NCBI RefSeq assembly: GCF_004331415.1
Contig: NZ_SJOP01000012.1
Location: forward strand, 62,001 to 126,000
From: Kosakonia quasisacchari
GTDB taxonomy: Bacteria; Pseudomonadota; Gammaproteobacteria; Enterobacterales; Enterobacteriaceae
Length of the DNA stretch: 64,000 nt
Direction of reading: 5' to 3'
Positions 19,245 through 28,526 of the stretch are shown piece by piece (position 1 is the stretch's first letter; each line of letters starts with the position of its first letter). The notes below the pieces were generated by a model, which ran no database searches, had not been told where the DNA came from, and saw only the letters and a program-made list of their open reading frames with translations. The position numbers and the translations under genes are program-made.

Positions 19245-20023
19245 GCTTTGCCTCCCAGCGCATACAGCGCATCCAGAAAAGCGGGAACAAAACTGCCCGG
19301 TCCGGTGCTTTTCGCGCAGGCCAGGCTACCGGCTTGCGCCATAAATGCACAGGCCGCGGCGACATTCTCCAGTTTATCGCCCGGCAACGCGCAACTGGCA
19401 GCCACCACCGCCGAAAGCGCACAGCCGGTGCCAACCACGCGTGTCATCAGCACATCACCGCCGGTTACCATCAGCATGCGCGACCCGTCGGTGATGTAAT
19501 CCACCTCGCCGCTTACCGCAACAATCGCCCCGCTTTGTCGCGCCAGCGCCTGTGCGGCTGGCAGTGCCGCACTGGCAGTATCGGTGGTATCAACGCCACG
19601 CCCGCCTGCGCTCATGCCGGCAAGCGCGAGGATTTCCGAAGCATTACCCCGAATTGCCGCCGGACGCAGCGCCAGCAGTTGCTGGCAGAATTCAGTGCGT
19701 AACGTGAGTGCGCCAACGGCGACCGGATCGAGTGTCCAGGGTTTATGCGCGGCATTCGCGCTCTCCACCGCCGATCGCATTGCTGTGGCGCGTTCGCGCG
19801 TTAAGGTACCAACATTAATGAGCAAGGCATCGGCGATGGCGCTGAACTGCGGCGCTTCTTCGCTATCAATCACCATTGCGGGTGATGCGCCAAGCGCCAG
19901 CAGCACGTTAGCGGTAAAGGTTTGTACGACGTCATTGGTCATACAGTGCACAAGGGGAGAACGACGGCGGAATTGCTGTAACGCATGTGCGATTTGCACA
20001 CGATCAAGCAGGTCAGGTTGCAT
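19241..20023 (-). CDS. thiM: ThiM, hydroxyethylthiazole kinase
   Basis: Kinase for salvage of the thiazole half of thiamine. It has 260 residues from the ATG at 20023, which has CAGGAG nine bases upstream; a 15-residue upstream extension would start inside the riboswitch expression platform and is rejected. Family hallmarks are [20 protein letters not shown] near the N-terminus, NVGTLT, and [12 protein letters not shown] near the C-terminus. It is the first gene of thiMD and its ribosome binding site is inside a hairpin controlled by TPP. Confidence 0.96.
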   Translation of the reverse strand: MQPDLLDRVQIAHALQQFRRRSPLVHCMTNDVVQTFTANVLLALGASPAMVIDSEEAPQFSAIADALLINVGTLTRERATAMRSAVESANAAHKPWTLDPVAVGALTLRTEFCQQLLALRPAAIRGNASEILALAGMSAGGRGVDTTDTASAALPAAQALARQSGAIVAVSGEVDYITDGSRMLMVTGGDVLMTRVVGTGCALSAVVAASCALPGDKLENVAAACAFMAQAGSLACAKSTGPGSFVPAFLDALYALGGKA

Positions 20024-20032
20024 GGTTTCGCT

Positions 20033-20065
20033 CCTGCCCGGCGTGAAGAAGGGATGCCGGGCAGG
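20033..20065 (-). promoter_or_regulatory. Expression-platform hairpin that covers the thiM ribosome site
   Basis: CCTGCCCGGC on the mRNA (complement of 20056-20065) pairs perfectly over ten bases with GCCGGGCAGG (complement of 20033-20042) around a 13-base loop. The 3' strand includes most of the thiM Shine-Dalgarno sequence AGGAG. This supports translational repression when TPP is bound to the adjacent aptamer. Confidence 0.8.
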
Positions 20066-20070
20066 CATCT

Positions 20071-20147
20071 GACTTCCCTACGCTGGCATTATCCAGATCA
20101 GGTGGTACGGGTATTTCTCAGCCTTCACAAAGAAGGGCACCCCGAGT
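20071..20147 (-). promoter_or_regulatory. TPP riboswitch aptamer (THI element)
   Basis: On the minus strand the region runs from ACTCGGGGTGCCCTTC through the conserved GGCTGAGAAATACCCGTA and CACCTGATCTGGATAATGCC to AGCGTAGGGAAGTC. These are the conserved pyrimidine- and pyrophosphate-sensor parts of the TPP aptamer, nearly the same as E. coli thiM. It lies 48 bases upstream of thiM and should lower thiMD expression when thiamine pyrophosphate is plentiful. Confidence 0.97.
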
Positions 20148-20285
20148 CATTTAAAAATCAATACATTGTGGTTAACAGCTTATTAACCGCCACTCAGGAT
20201 AATGCGCGCGCCGGGTGTTGTAAACCGGCCTTCCTGCAAAAGCGACACATGCGAGCAAGCCCTGTAGCGTAAGGCGTACGGACAA

Positions 20286-23200
20286 CTATTTGAATTCATA
20301 ACGAACGCCAAACGTCGCTTGCGTACTGCTATAACCGTGACCGCCGAGTTGGTGGCCGACATTGCCCCACAGACTCAGTTGCGTGTTCAACCTGCCGGTC
20401 ATGCCGATTTTCACTTCGCCGACATTCTCCGCGCCCGCCTGGCTGATGGTTTCACCATCCATACGCGTGGCGAAACGCTGCGTGTTGTGGATCCAGTTGG
20501 CTTCGATAAACGGCTGTAACCTGCGCCCGTTGTCATTATGCTGACTGCCGTAGCTGTTCAACCAACTGCGGATCCCGAGCCGCGTTTGTAGCGCGTTACT
20601 CCCATCGCCGCTGACGCGCGTACCGTTTGCTTCGCGGTGATCCTCAGCTTTTACTCCCATCCAGATAGCCTGCGCCTGCGGCTGGATGTGCCAGCTTGTC
20701 CGCGAACCGTTGCTGGCGGAAAACTCCGCAGCTTTCCAGTTCCAGGCGGTTTCAACGGACGCACTGACACCTTTCGCGTGATACGCCTCGGAAGAGAGTT
20801 CCTCACCGCTGACTGAATTCGTAAACCAGCTATATTGCGCCCAACTGCCCACATACAGCCCGGTTTTATTCACCTCGTCGGCATACCATGCACCGTATGC
20901 GCCTGCCGTGTAGCCGTTTACCCGACCGTCGGCATCGTAACCGCTGATGTCCGAGTGCGTTTTGCTGTGGTTGTTTCCGTATCCGGCCATCACTCCCACG
21001 CGCCCGCGTCCCTGGCGGCCGTCGCTCCATTGCACCAGGTCACCGCCCAGCATCACCACGTACTGAGTCGACTCGGTTTTCAATTGCCCGCTGTCGTCAT
21101 GCGAGCGGTTACGCGATCCCGCCTGATGCATCCACATGCTGCTCTCTGCGGTATCGCCCTGCTGCCCGTTATCGGTCTGGGTTTCGCTAACGCTATCCTG
21201 CAAACGGATGGCAAACATGCGGTTGGCTGCCGCCAGGTTTTCCGTGTAGCTTCCCCCTTCCGGTCGGTTAACCGGCTTAGTGGATTGCGGTGGCGTCGGT
21301 TGTGATGGCGTCGGGTCAGGATCGGGCTGCTCGGGCTTGGTCGGCGGCTGCTCCGGTTCGCTCGGTGGATCTTCGGGGTCGATCGGCGGGTCAGGCGGCA
21401 GGTCTTCTTGCAACTGGTTGCTTAAAAACCAGTGTGCATAATCCTGCCCGTTACCGCGCACCAGCATATATTCATACGCGCCCGCAACAATTCGCCCCTG
21501 CTGAGTGAATCGCCCGGCTGAGTGTCCGTTAACCTGGATGAGCTGGATCCCGTTCAGCGTTTGCTTGCCCATGCCGCCGACATTGTTAACGCTGACCTTT
21601 GTCGTACCGCTGGTATCGCCTTCCACCCGCAGCGTTTCCGTTGCGGAGCTGTCATCCGCCAGAACGGTGTTGAAATTAATCACACCGTTGCTGCCCTGGT
21701 AATCCCCCTTCACCACCAGTTGATTACCCGGCGCTTTGCCGCTCGTTGCCGCACCTATCTGAACAGTGCCGGTGTTATTCAGGTTACCGTTAATGGTTAA
21801 CGCATCGCTCACTGCTGCGGCACCGCCCGCGCCTGCAGTCCGGTTCGCCGCTCCGGTTCCGATCGACAGGGTGCCGGCGTTAGTGACATCGCCTGCTACC
21901 GCGCCGTTGCCAATAAGCACCGCGTCTTTATAGATATTGACGTGCGATGACTCCAGCGTGAACGGCTCCTCGGGGGAACCAAACTTCACGCCGCCGGTTC
22001 GGATATTCGTCTCACCTTTATAAAGCGCAGCGGCCTGCGAGAGCGTGATGATGCCGAGGCCACCTTTTTCCAGCCCGCCCGAACCGGCCACACTGTTTTG
22101 CACGGTCCAGTCATCGTTGGTCACCACCCGAAGCGTTCCGTCATTGATTATCGACGCGCAACTTAGCTGATTTGCCGTATTAACAGTAAGCTGGCTGCCA
22201 TCGCCAATCTCAACCGTACCGCCGAAATGGGTGTTGTCAGCGGTAAATTGGATGTTGCTGTCGTTGAGAACAACGATTCCGTTATTGGTGAGCGTGTTTT
22301 CAAGCAGACCGGATGCGCTGTTAAATTTGAGAAAACCGCTGTTATCGATGCCTGCGGTTCCCAGTCCCCGTGGGTTATCGAGGGTTACTGATGCCCCCGA
22401 CTTTATGGTGATATCGGCGCTGAGCGCGGTATTGTCACCGTGGATAGCCATCGGCCCACCAATGAAATTCAACGCGCCGCTGCCGGTGAGCGCACCCGCG
22501 ATATCGCCGCCTTTGGTCACCGTCAGGTTGCCGCCCGCGAGATCTATCAGCGACCCCTGTTGGCTCTCTATCGCGCCGAGGGTTTGCTGGTAGCCATGAA
22601 TGTCCAGCACCGTTGCAGAGGCCATGTCGACCAACGAGGTGTTACCCAATGTTTGATCGTTTGCTAATTGCAACTGACCGGCCACAATTCGCGTCACGCC
22701 GGTATAGTCGTTATCCCGATTGGATAATGAAACCGCCGTGTCGGTATTAATTTGCAAATCGCCACTTCCGCTGACTTTCGCGCTCAGATCGGCGGCGTTA
22801 CCGCTGTTGCCTTCTGCGCTCAATGTCAGGGCATCATTGCCCTGCGCCAGCAGTTCAAGCTCAGTCAGCCCGTAATTGATATACATTCCATCCGCGCCGC
22901 TACCGCTAGTAAGACGATAGTCATAGTGCCCTTTCGCCACGGTCTGGCCATTTTGCGTAACGTCGTGCTCCGTTTCTGCGGAAACCGCCTGCCCATTTTC
23001 ATCGACGAGCAGCAAATTGCCGCCAGCGCCGGTTACGACTTGCTGGCTTTCCACCAACTGACGTACAACTTCTGCCTCGTCCTGTTGCATGAGCGGGTTA
23101 CTGGTATCAGGCGGCGTATGTTGCAAACTGCTGCTGTTGCTTATCTGAATTGTGCCCCGCCCGGACAGATCCACATTGCCTGCCGCCTTAACCAAAGGCA

Positions 23201-25124
23201 CAGAGTTGATATCGCCAAACACCATTTTGCCGCCGTTAAAAGCCAGGCCACCAATGGATTGAGTGCCTGTTCCAACGGTAGTGGTGTTGCCGTTTTCAAC
23301 ATGCAGTGTGGCCTGAGTGAGCGCGGCGGTATTGTCCCCATCCAGCAGGAAATCATTATTTCTGAGATAAACATCACCGGAAAAATCACGGCCGACATCA
23401 GCGGTAAAATTAAACGAATTGTGGTTATTATCGGCGATAAAATCGCCCGTACCGGTCAGGTGATTATTAAATTCGAAAGCAGCATCTGTTTGCGCGGTAA
23501 ATTCTCCACTCGCCGCAATATTAATCGTGCCTGTTCCAAAACTGTTGTCACTCACTAATAAATCTTTGCTGGTTGCCGCTTTTCCCGTGATATTCCATTT
23601 CCCGGCATACGTGTTTTTATTAATAAAGATAATGACATCGCCTGACACCGTCGTATTACCAGTACCGGTCATATTATTGGTGAAAGCATAGTGGCCCACC
23701 CCTGCTATATCCAGCCCTTGTAACGGATCGTTGGCGTTAGTATTAATTGTGATATTATTTGAACCCAGCGCTCTCGTATGGGTAATTGTGACTAGCCCAC
23801 CGCTAATTAGCGTATCACCGCTATAATCCGATTCTAATCCCAGCGTGGTATGACCCGACTGATACTCAACACTGCCATCTCCTATTATTTGCATGTTGAA
23901 AACATAGCCATCATTCGATTGTGTGGAAAAGTTATTATTGAAGATAATTTTATTATCACCCGTACCGCTCATAATGATGCGACTCGCCCGAATATGATTT
24001 TGCTCATCCGTTAATGCATCACCAATATAAAGGGTGTTATTTGCTCCAGACACGCTGTTAAGCGTAATATTGTTCTCCACTTCTAGCCAGGCGTTATTGC
24101 CGAGTACCGTTTTCATGTTATTACCGGCAACAGAGGCATTGAGATTAATATTATCGCCGATAACCACGTGTTGCCCGGAAGAACCGCCATGAATTTGCAA
24201 CGCTGTGTCGCCAGCATGTGTGCCATTAAGGTTCATATCGCCGTTAACATGCACGTCCGCATTGCGAATTATTGCATTATCCGCAACCGCATTGATGTCA
24301 TTGAGCGTTCGATCATTGGAGAGCGTTAAATCACCGCCAACATTGACGGTTGCGCCATCGGCAATATGCAACCCCATCCCGCCGCCAGCGAGATCGGCGG
24401 TGAGATTATCGCCTACATTGAGAATCGCGGAACCGCTGACCGATAACCCGCCACTCGCCGCGCCACCACCGGGAGAAATCGACATATCATGCGCCACTGT
24501 GGTCGTGCCACCGGTCTGGACGAACTGGCTTGTTTCAGACTGCAGGTTGATGCTGTTGGCCACGATTACCGACTGCGCATCATTAATATTAATAGACGTT
24601 AACGTACCAGCACCGGTGCTGGTCACAAGGTTACCGAACGAGAGTGTGCCGCCATAACCGTTTGTCGATGCGGGGACGCCACCCATTTGCGCCCCGCCGA
24701 ACTGAATGTGCGACTGCCCGTTCAACAGGAGATCGCCTGCGCTATTAAGTGAACCGCCATGCAACCATAAATAAGCGCTGTCCATTTCTACTGCATACGG
24801 GCCTGCGCCGTTAGCGATATTGACTGTACCGGCTCCAGCGGTAATTTCCAGGCCGCTGTTCGGATTGAACTGAAGACCATCATTAATATCGTTAACCGGC
24901 TTATCGTAAAGTGTGTTTTGCGTAATATTTACGGCCATAGCACCAGGAATGCCTGTAAAAAACAGCAACATCGGAAAGGTGACTTTTACCGCGCAGGAGA
25001 GCCTTGAAAGCGTGGTTTTCATATTCGGAATGCTATTTAAACCGGATGAGGGGTCGTGCGCCATGCCCAGTTGCGACGTTGCAGAGAATTGCCGTTCTAA
25101 ATTAACTTTAACAATCCTGTCCAT
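20286..25124 (-). CDS. Large type V autotransporter (pertactin/AIDA-like)
   Basis: A 1612-residue self-secreting outer-membrane protein. The N-terminus is an extended signal peptide of about 64 residues: a long polar stretch, then the hydrophobic core FPMLLFFTGIPGAMA with cleavage expected after AMA. The passenger (about 65-1235) is rich in Gly, Asn, Thr and Ser and predicted beta-helical. It carries passenger-associated transport repeats near residues 431 (YSGDTLISGGLV), 803 (YTGVTRIVAGQLQL) and 1031 (YKGETNIRTGGVKF). A Pro/Asp/Glu-rich linker lies at about 1238-1295, then the beta-barrel (about 1335-1612) ending GVRYEFK. The start at 25124 has AAGGAAG upstream. No protease catalytic motif is evident, so adhesion or aggregation is an inference. 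No E. coli gene matches at this site. Confidence 0.93.
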   Translation of the reverse strand: MDRIVKVNLERQFSATSQLGMAHDPSSGLNSIPNMKTTLSRLSCAVKVTFPMLLFFTGIPGAMAVNITQNTLYDKPVNDINDGLQFNPNSGLEITAGAGTVNIANGAGPYAVEMDSAYLWLHGGSLNSAGDLLLNGQSHIQFGGAQMGGVPASTNGYGGTLSFGNLVTSTGAGTLTSININDAQSVIVANSINLQSETSQFVQTGGTTTVAHDMSISPGGGAASGGLSVSGSAILNVGDNLTADLAGGGMGLHIADGATVNVGGDLTLSNDRTLNDINAVADNAIIRNADVHVNGDMNLNGTHAGDTALQIHGGSSGQHVVIGDNINLNASVAGNNMKTVLGNNAWLEVENNITLNSVSGANNTLYIGDALTDEQNHIRASRIIMSGTGDNKIIFNNNFSTQSNDGYVFNMQIIGDGSVEYQSGHTTLGLESDYSGDTLISGGLVTITHTRALGSNNITINTNANDPLQGLDIAGVGHYAFTNNMTGTGNTTVSGDVIIFINKNTYAGKWNITGKAATSKDLLVSDNSFGTGTINIAASGEFTAQTDAAFEFNNHLTGTGDFIADNNHNSFNFTADVGRDFSGDVYLRNNDFLLDGDNTAALTQATLHVENGNTTTVGTGTQSIGGLAFNGGKMVFGDINSVPLVKAAGNVDLSGRGTIQISNSSSLQHTPPDTSNPLMQQDEAEVVRQLVESQQVVTGAGGNLLLVDENGQAVSAETEHDVTQNGQTVAKGHYDYRLTSGSGADGMYINYGLTELELLAQGNDALTLSAEGNSGNAADLSAKVSGSGDLQINTDTAVSLSNRDNDYTGVTRIVAGQLQLANDQTLGNTSLVDMASATVLDIHGYQQTLGAIESQQGSLIDLAGGNLTVTKGGDIAGALTGSGALNFIGGPMAIHGDNTALSADITIKSGASVTLDNPRGLGTAGIDNSGFLKFNSASGLLENTLTNNGIVVLNDSNIQFTADNTHFGGTVEIGDGSQLTVNTANQLSCASIINDGTLRVVTNDDWTVQNSVAGSGGLEKGGLGIITLSQAAALYKGETNIRTGGVKFGSPEEPFTLESSHVNIYKDAVLIGNGAVAGDVTNAGTLSIGTGAANRTAGAGGAAAVSDALTINGNLNNTGTVQIGAATSGKAPGNQLVVKGDYQGSNGVINFNTVLADDSSATETLRVEGDTSGTTKVSVNNVGGMGKQTLNGIQLIQVNGHSAGRFTQQGRIVAGAYEYMLVRGNGQDYAHWFLSNQLQEDLPPDPPIDPEDPPSEPEQPPTKPEQPDPDPTPSQPTPPQSTKPVNRPEGGSYTENLAAANRMFAIRLQDSVSETQTDNGQQGDTAESSMWMHQAGSRNRSHDDSGQLKTESTQYVVMLGGDLVQWSDGRQGRGRVGVMAGYGNNHSKTHSDISGYDADGRVNGYTAGAYGAWYADEVNKTGLYVGSWAQYSWFTNSVSGEELSSEAYHAKGVSASVETAWNWKAAEFSASNGSRTSWHIQPQAQAIWMGVKAEDHREANGTRVSGDGSNALQTRLGIRSWLNSYGSQHNDNGRRLQPFIEANWIHNTQRFATRMDGETISQAGAENVGEVKIGMTGRLNTQLSLWGNVGHQLGGHGYSSTQATFGVRYEFK

Positions 25125-25696
25125 ATATAACTTCCTTATATTTAAAAATAAGCGTTCCTGTAATCTATTTCGATAAAATACGGACAGCGCCCACTGTTAA
25201 TGCAGACGCACCGCTATACCAACTGAACAACTCGTAACAGTCGTGGAAGATAAATTAATGGAACACATAAAATAAAATGCTATTACATAGAAAAATAACG
25301 CCCGGAATTTAAAATATTAAATATATCCATCTTACTGTTACCGCTAAGACCACAAGACATTTATCGGTTAAGTAAACGCTTAATTACATTTACACTAAAA
25401 CGTCGGTACAAACCCTCATGCAAGCGTTATCTTAGCAGCAAACTGCTGGGCAGTTACCAGGCCATAGCATTTTTTACTTGCCGTTTATTTCACTCAATGA
25501 AGTGATAAATATTAACAAGTTGCCTGTTATTTTTGTGTTAATTAATAAAATTAAAAATCCGAAAAATAAATACGGCCTCAGCGCAAGACCGAAATTATAT
25601 ACATGACTGAAACACGGAATAATGGATTTGAAGGTGAACTGGCGCACTGATGTCACCCGGCGCAGGTGCCGGATGACTGGTTGCATTAAAGCGCGA
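25125..25696. other. 572-bp AT-rich region between the autotransporter and ganR; no gene seen
   Basis: The region upstream of the autotransporter is markedly AT-rich compared with its neighbours, as often seen for H-NS-bound surface-protein promoters. I see no open reading frame with homology. A stem TCACCCGGC / GCCGGATGA (25653-25661 with 25668-25676, one mismatch) lies just downstream of ganR and may end its transcript. Promoter positions cannot be fixed by eye. Confidence 0.5.
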
Positions 25697-26770
25697 TCAT
25701 TTCCACAACTTGTGCGCAATAGCTTGCAGTTGCTGGGAGATCTCTTGCAGGTTGGTGCCCTGCGCCTGCTGCACGCCCGTGGAATGGCGCACAATGAGCC
25801 GCGCGGGCAACACGGAAGAACTGCGCGTGGCGTCGCCGTGACCGCTATCGAGCAGCCGCCGGACAGCTTCCTTACCCTGTAAATCGAGATCCAGCGAGAC
25901 GGTGGTCAGCGCCGGGTAAAAGAACGAGCTTTCGTAGGTGTCGTCATAACCGACAACCGACTTCTCACCGGGAATCGCCACCTGGTGCTGATGAAACGCG
26001 CTTAGTACCCCGAGCGCCATCTGGTCGTTACCTACCAACACGGCGGTAAAGTTTGGCGTTTCGCGCAGCATCTGTAGCGCACCGGCATAACCACTTTGCG
26101 CATCCCAGTTACCGTGAAAAACCATCACCGGTTTCAGCCCATAACCGTTCAGGGTTTCGATCCAGCTTTTCAGGCGCAGCTTCGCCGAGACCGAACTCTC
26201 CGGCCCGGCCAGTAAGGCAATCTGTCGATGCCCCAAATCGTAAAGGTGTTTGACGCTGGCGCGGGTGCCGTCTGCCGGGTTAAACGAAACGTTAAACACC
26301 GAACTGTAAGGGTCAACATCGAGAAACAGGCAGACGATATCATCGTTGTCAGAGGCGATGCGCTGCGCCTGCTCGGTCTCCAACGGTACGTTGATAATCA
26401 CTTTATCGACGAGTTGTGATTTCAATTCGTTGATAGCGGCCTGGATATCATGATTGACGTTCTCATCGATCATCGAGATCAGCACCTGGTAACCATCAAG
26501 GTTGGCATAGCGTTTTACTGCCGCCGCCACCTGCGATGGCGCATGCAGTGCCAGCGAAGTGGTCACCAGCCCAATGGTATGGCTCTGTTTGCCGACCAGT
26601 TGTTGGGCCAGCCTGTTAGGTACGTAGCGCAATAACTCTATGGATTTCTCCACCTTGAGACGCGTGGCTTCGGATACATTGGCAGATTTGTTGAGTACCC
26701 TGGACACGGTCTGATAGGAGACACCCGCATGGCGGGCAACGTCTTCCAACGTCGCACTTTTAGACTTCAT
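25697..26770 (-). CDS. ganR: GanR-like LacI-family transcription regulator
   Basis: A 357-residue repressor of the LacI/GalR family. Residues about 5-55 form the DNA-binding domain (TLEDVARHAGVSYQTVSRVL and the hinge RYVPNRLAQQLVGKQSHTIG). The rest is a periplasmic-binding-protein-like sugar domain with GYDDTYESSFFYPALTTVS. The start is ATG at 26770 with AAGGAA upstream; a 30-residue extension is rejected. It is divergent from the porin gene and next to the galactanase operon, so galactan-derived sugars are the likely inducer. A near match to the shared TTGTTATACG motif lies 17 bases before its start, suggesting autoregulation. The symbol follows gene neighbourhood, not a residue-level match. 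Confidence 0.82.
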   Translation of the reverse strand: MKSKSATLEDVARHAGVSYQTVSRVLNKSANVSEATRLKVEKSIELLRYVPNRLAQQLVGKQSHTIGLVTTSLALHAPSQVAAAVKRYANLDGYQVLISMIDENVNHDIQAAINELKSQLVDKVIINVPLETEQAQRIASDNDDIVCLFLDVDPYSSVFNVSFNPADGTRASVKHLYDLGHRQIALLAGPESSVSAKLRLKSWIETLNGYGLKPVMVFHGNWDAQSGYAGALQMLRETPNFTAVLVGNDQMALGVLSAFHQHQVAIPGEKSVVGYDDTYESSFFYPALTTVSLDLDLQGKEAVRRLLDSGHGDATRSSSVLPARLIVRHSTGVQQAQGTNLQEISQQLQAIAHKLWK

Positions 26771-26786
26771 GGTCCGGTTCCTTATG

Positions 26787-26796
26787 TTGTTATGCG
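26787..26796 (-). promoter_or_regulatory. Candidate GanR operator in the ganR leader
   Basis: TTGTTATGCG differs by one base from the TTGTTATACG motif seen twice in the ganE/ATPase intergenic region. It sits 17 bases upstream of the ganR start, a position that would allow self-repression. It is a half-site only. Confidence 0.4.
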
Positions 26797-26887
26797 CCAA
26801 TTGTAACAGGGGCTGTCTAAAAAAACGCTCACCACACTTCCCTCGCCTCTTTTTTGCCAAATAAGTATCACGCTCACAATAGCGAAC

Positions 26888-26907
26888 ATTGTGAAGGAAT
26901 TCGCTAC
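26888..26907. promoter_or_regulatory. Possible CRP site in the ganR-porin divergent region
   Basis: TGTGA at 26890-26894 is a perfect left half; the right half TCGCT at 26901-26905 keeps three of five bases. A second weak candidate with a perfect TCACA half lies at 26942-26946. Carbon-catabolite control is plausible for this locus, but neither site alone is convincing. Confidence 0.3.
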
Positions 26908-27008
26908 CTGTAACAAAAAACGCTGATTTATTTGCACTTAATCACACATTCACAATCGTTAGTTTGCCTGTTTTTACATTTAGGCATTTTATGACAGCGT
27001 TTATGTGA

Positions 27009-27021
27009 ACGTAATACAAAA
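27009..27021 (+). promoter_or_regulatory. Candidate GanR operator half-site before the porin gene
   Basis: ACGTAATACAAAA here is identical over 13 bases to 35948-35960, the right half of the full palindromic motif before the ATPase gene. It ends 16 bases upstream of the porin start codon, so binding could block transcription or early elongation. Confidence 0.45.
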
Positions 27022-27037
27022 CAATAAGAGGAATGAT

Positions 27038-28303
27038 ATGAACACTACGCTACGCACTCTCACACTTGCGTTAGCCGCTGCGCTGACTTCACCATCCATC
27101 CTGGCCGCCTCATCTGTGCCTATCGACTTTCACGGTTACCTGCGCGGTGGCGTAGGCGTGTCGGGCGATGGTGGACAAGTGGAGTGGCAGAAAAACAAAC
27201 TCGGCCGCCTCGGTAACGAATCCGATACCTACGGGGAAGTGGAACTGGGCTCGGAAGTGTATAAAAAAGACGAGGTGAGTTTTTACCTCGACACCATGGT
27301 CAGCATGGTTTCCGATGGCTCCAACGACAACGAAACCACCATTGGCGACGACGCACAATTTGGTTTGCGTCAATTAAACCTGCAAATCAAGGGGCTTATC
27401 CCTAACGATCCCAACGCGGTGATCTGGGGCGGTAAACGCTACTACCAGCGCCACGATCTGCACATTATTGATACCAAATACTGGAACATTTCCGGTTCCG
27501 GCGCGGGTATTGAAAACTACACCTTAGGCCCAGGCGCGGTTTCCGTGGCGTGGATCCGTGGCGACGCCAACGATGTCGATTACCGCGTTGATAACGATAA
27601 CGACGTCAACATCAACTATATCGACCTGCGTTATGCGGGCTGGAAACCGTGGTCAGGCGCGTGGACCGAGTTCGGCATCGACTACGCCATGCCAAACCCA
27701 ACCAAGAAACAGAAAGACTACGGTGGCCTGTATGAAGCCGATGACGGCGTAATGGTGACCGGTGAAATCAGCCAGGATATGTTTGGCGGCTACAATAAAC
27801 TGGTGCTGCAATATGCCAACAAAGGGCTGGCGCAGAACATGGTGTCGCAGGGCGGCGGCTGGTACGACATGTGGCACGACGTGAATGACGCCAGCGGCTA
27901 TCGTGTGATTAACACCGGCCTTATTCCGATTACCGATAAGTTCTCGCTGAACCATGTGCTGACATACGGTTCAGCCAATGACATCACCGAATATACCGAC
28001 AAAACACGGCTGGTTTCGCTGGTTGGACGTGCCCAGTATCAGCTCACCAATTATGTGCGCTTGATTGGCGAAGTCGGTGGTTTCTACCAGAAAGATGATT
28101 ATAAAAACGGCACCCATTACAAACAGAGCGGCGAGAAATATACTTTCGCCGTCGGTCTGGCGGATGGCCCGGAATTTATGTCTCGTCCTGAGTTACGTCT
28201 TTTCGCTTCCTATTTAAATGATTCGGAAGACGGAAAATCATTTGAAGACGGAACGAAAAATAACACCTGGAACTTCGGTGTTCAGGTTGAAGCCTGGTGG
28301 TAA
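27038..28303 (+). CDS. ganL: GanL-like maltoporin-family outer-membrane porin
   Basis: A 421-residue LamB-family porin, probably admitting galacto-oligosaccharides across the outer membrane. The signal peptide is residues 1-24 or so (TLALAAALTSPSILAA). The mature start VPIDFHGYLRGGVGVSGDG, the internal GGKRYYQRHDLHIIDTKYWN and the C-terminal aromatic ending VEAWW are hallmarks of LamB-type barrels (18 strands in the family). The start is ATG at 27038 with AAGAGGAA upstream; an in-frame GTG at 27005 would overlap the candidate operator and lacks a signal-peptide fit. It is divergent from ganR and separate from the enzyme and transporter genes. A strong terminator lies 189 bases after the stop. 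Confidence 0.85.
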   Translation: MNTTLRTLTLALAAALTSPSILAASSVPIDFHGYLRGGVGVSGDGGQVEWQKNKLGRLGNESDTYGEVELGSEVYKKDEVSFYLDTMVSMVSDGSNDNETTIGDDAQFGLRQLNLQIKGLIPNDPNAVIWGGKRYYQRHDLHIIDTKYWNISGSGAGIENYTLGPGAVSVAWIRGDANDVDYRVDNDNDVNINYIDLRYAGWKPWSGAWTEFGIDYAMPNPTKKQKDYGGLYEADDGVMVTGEISQDMFGGYNKLVLQYANKGLAQNMVSQGGGWYDMWHDVNDASGYRVINTGLIPITDKFSLNHVLTYGSANDITEYTDKTRLVSLVGRAQYQLTNYVRLIGEVGGFYQKDDYKNGTHYKQSGEKYTFAVGLADGPEFMSRPELRLFASYLNDSEDGKSFEDGTKNNTWNFGVQVEAWW

Positions 28304-28492
28304 TACACCGCATCCTTCATGTTATCTCTTTGTTGGCTGATTCTGTTTACTCTGGCTTTTTATTTCAATAAGCCAATACCGGGAAACTATGTTGTCGCAA
28401 AAAGATAAGGCACCACGTTGTATGTATTAACGAGTAACATCATTATTTATTTTATCTCCGCAAACTGAGCAAAGTTGCCACTGTTTCATTTC

Positions 28493-28521
28493 GGGATACC
28501 CATGCAGGTATCCCTTTTTTT
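28493..28521 (+). terminator. Intrinsic terminator of the porin transcript
   Basis: GGGATACC and GGTATCCC form a perfect eight-base stem around CATGCA, followed directly by seven T residues. It is 189 bases downstream of the porin stop, leaving an unusually long 3' UTR, and five bases before the stop of the convergent EIIB gene. Confidence 0.85.
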
Positions 28522-28526
28522 ATTTA

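Noticed and set aside
22752..23558. 268-residue plus-strand frame opposite the autotransporter
   Set aside because: It is antisense to a convincing gene and its composition follows the reverse complement of the repeat-rich passenger.
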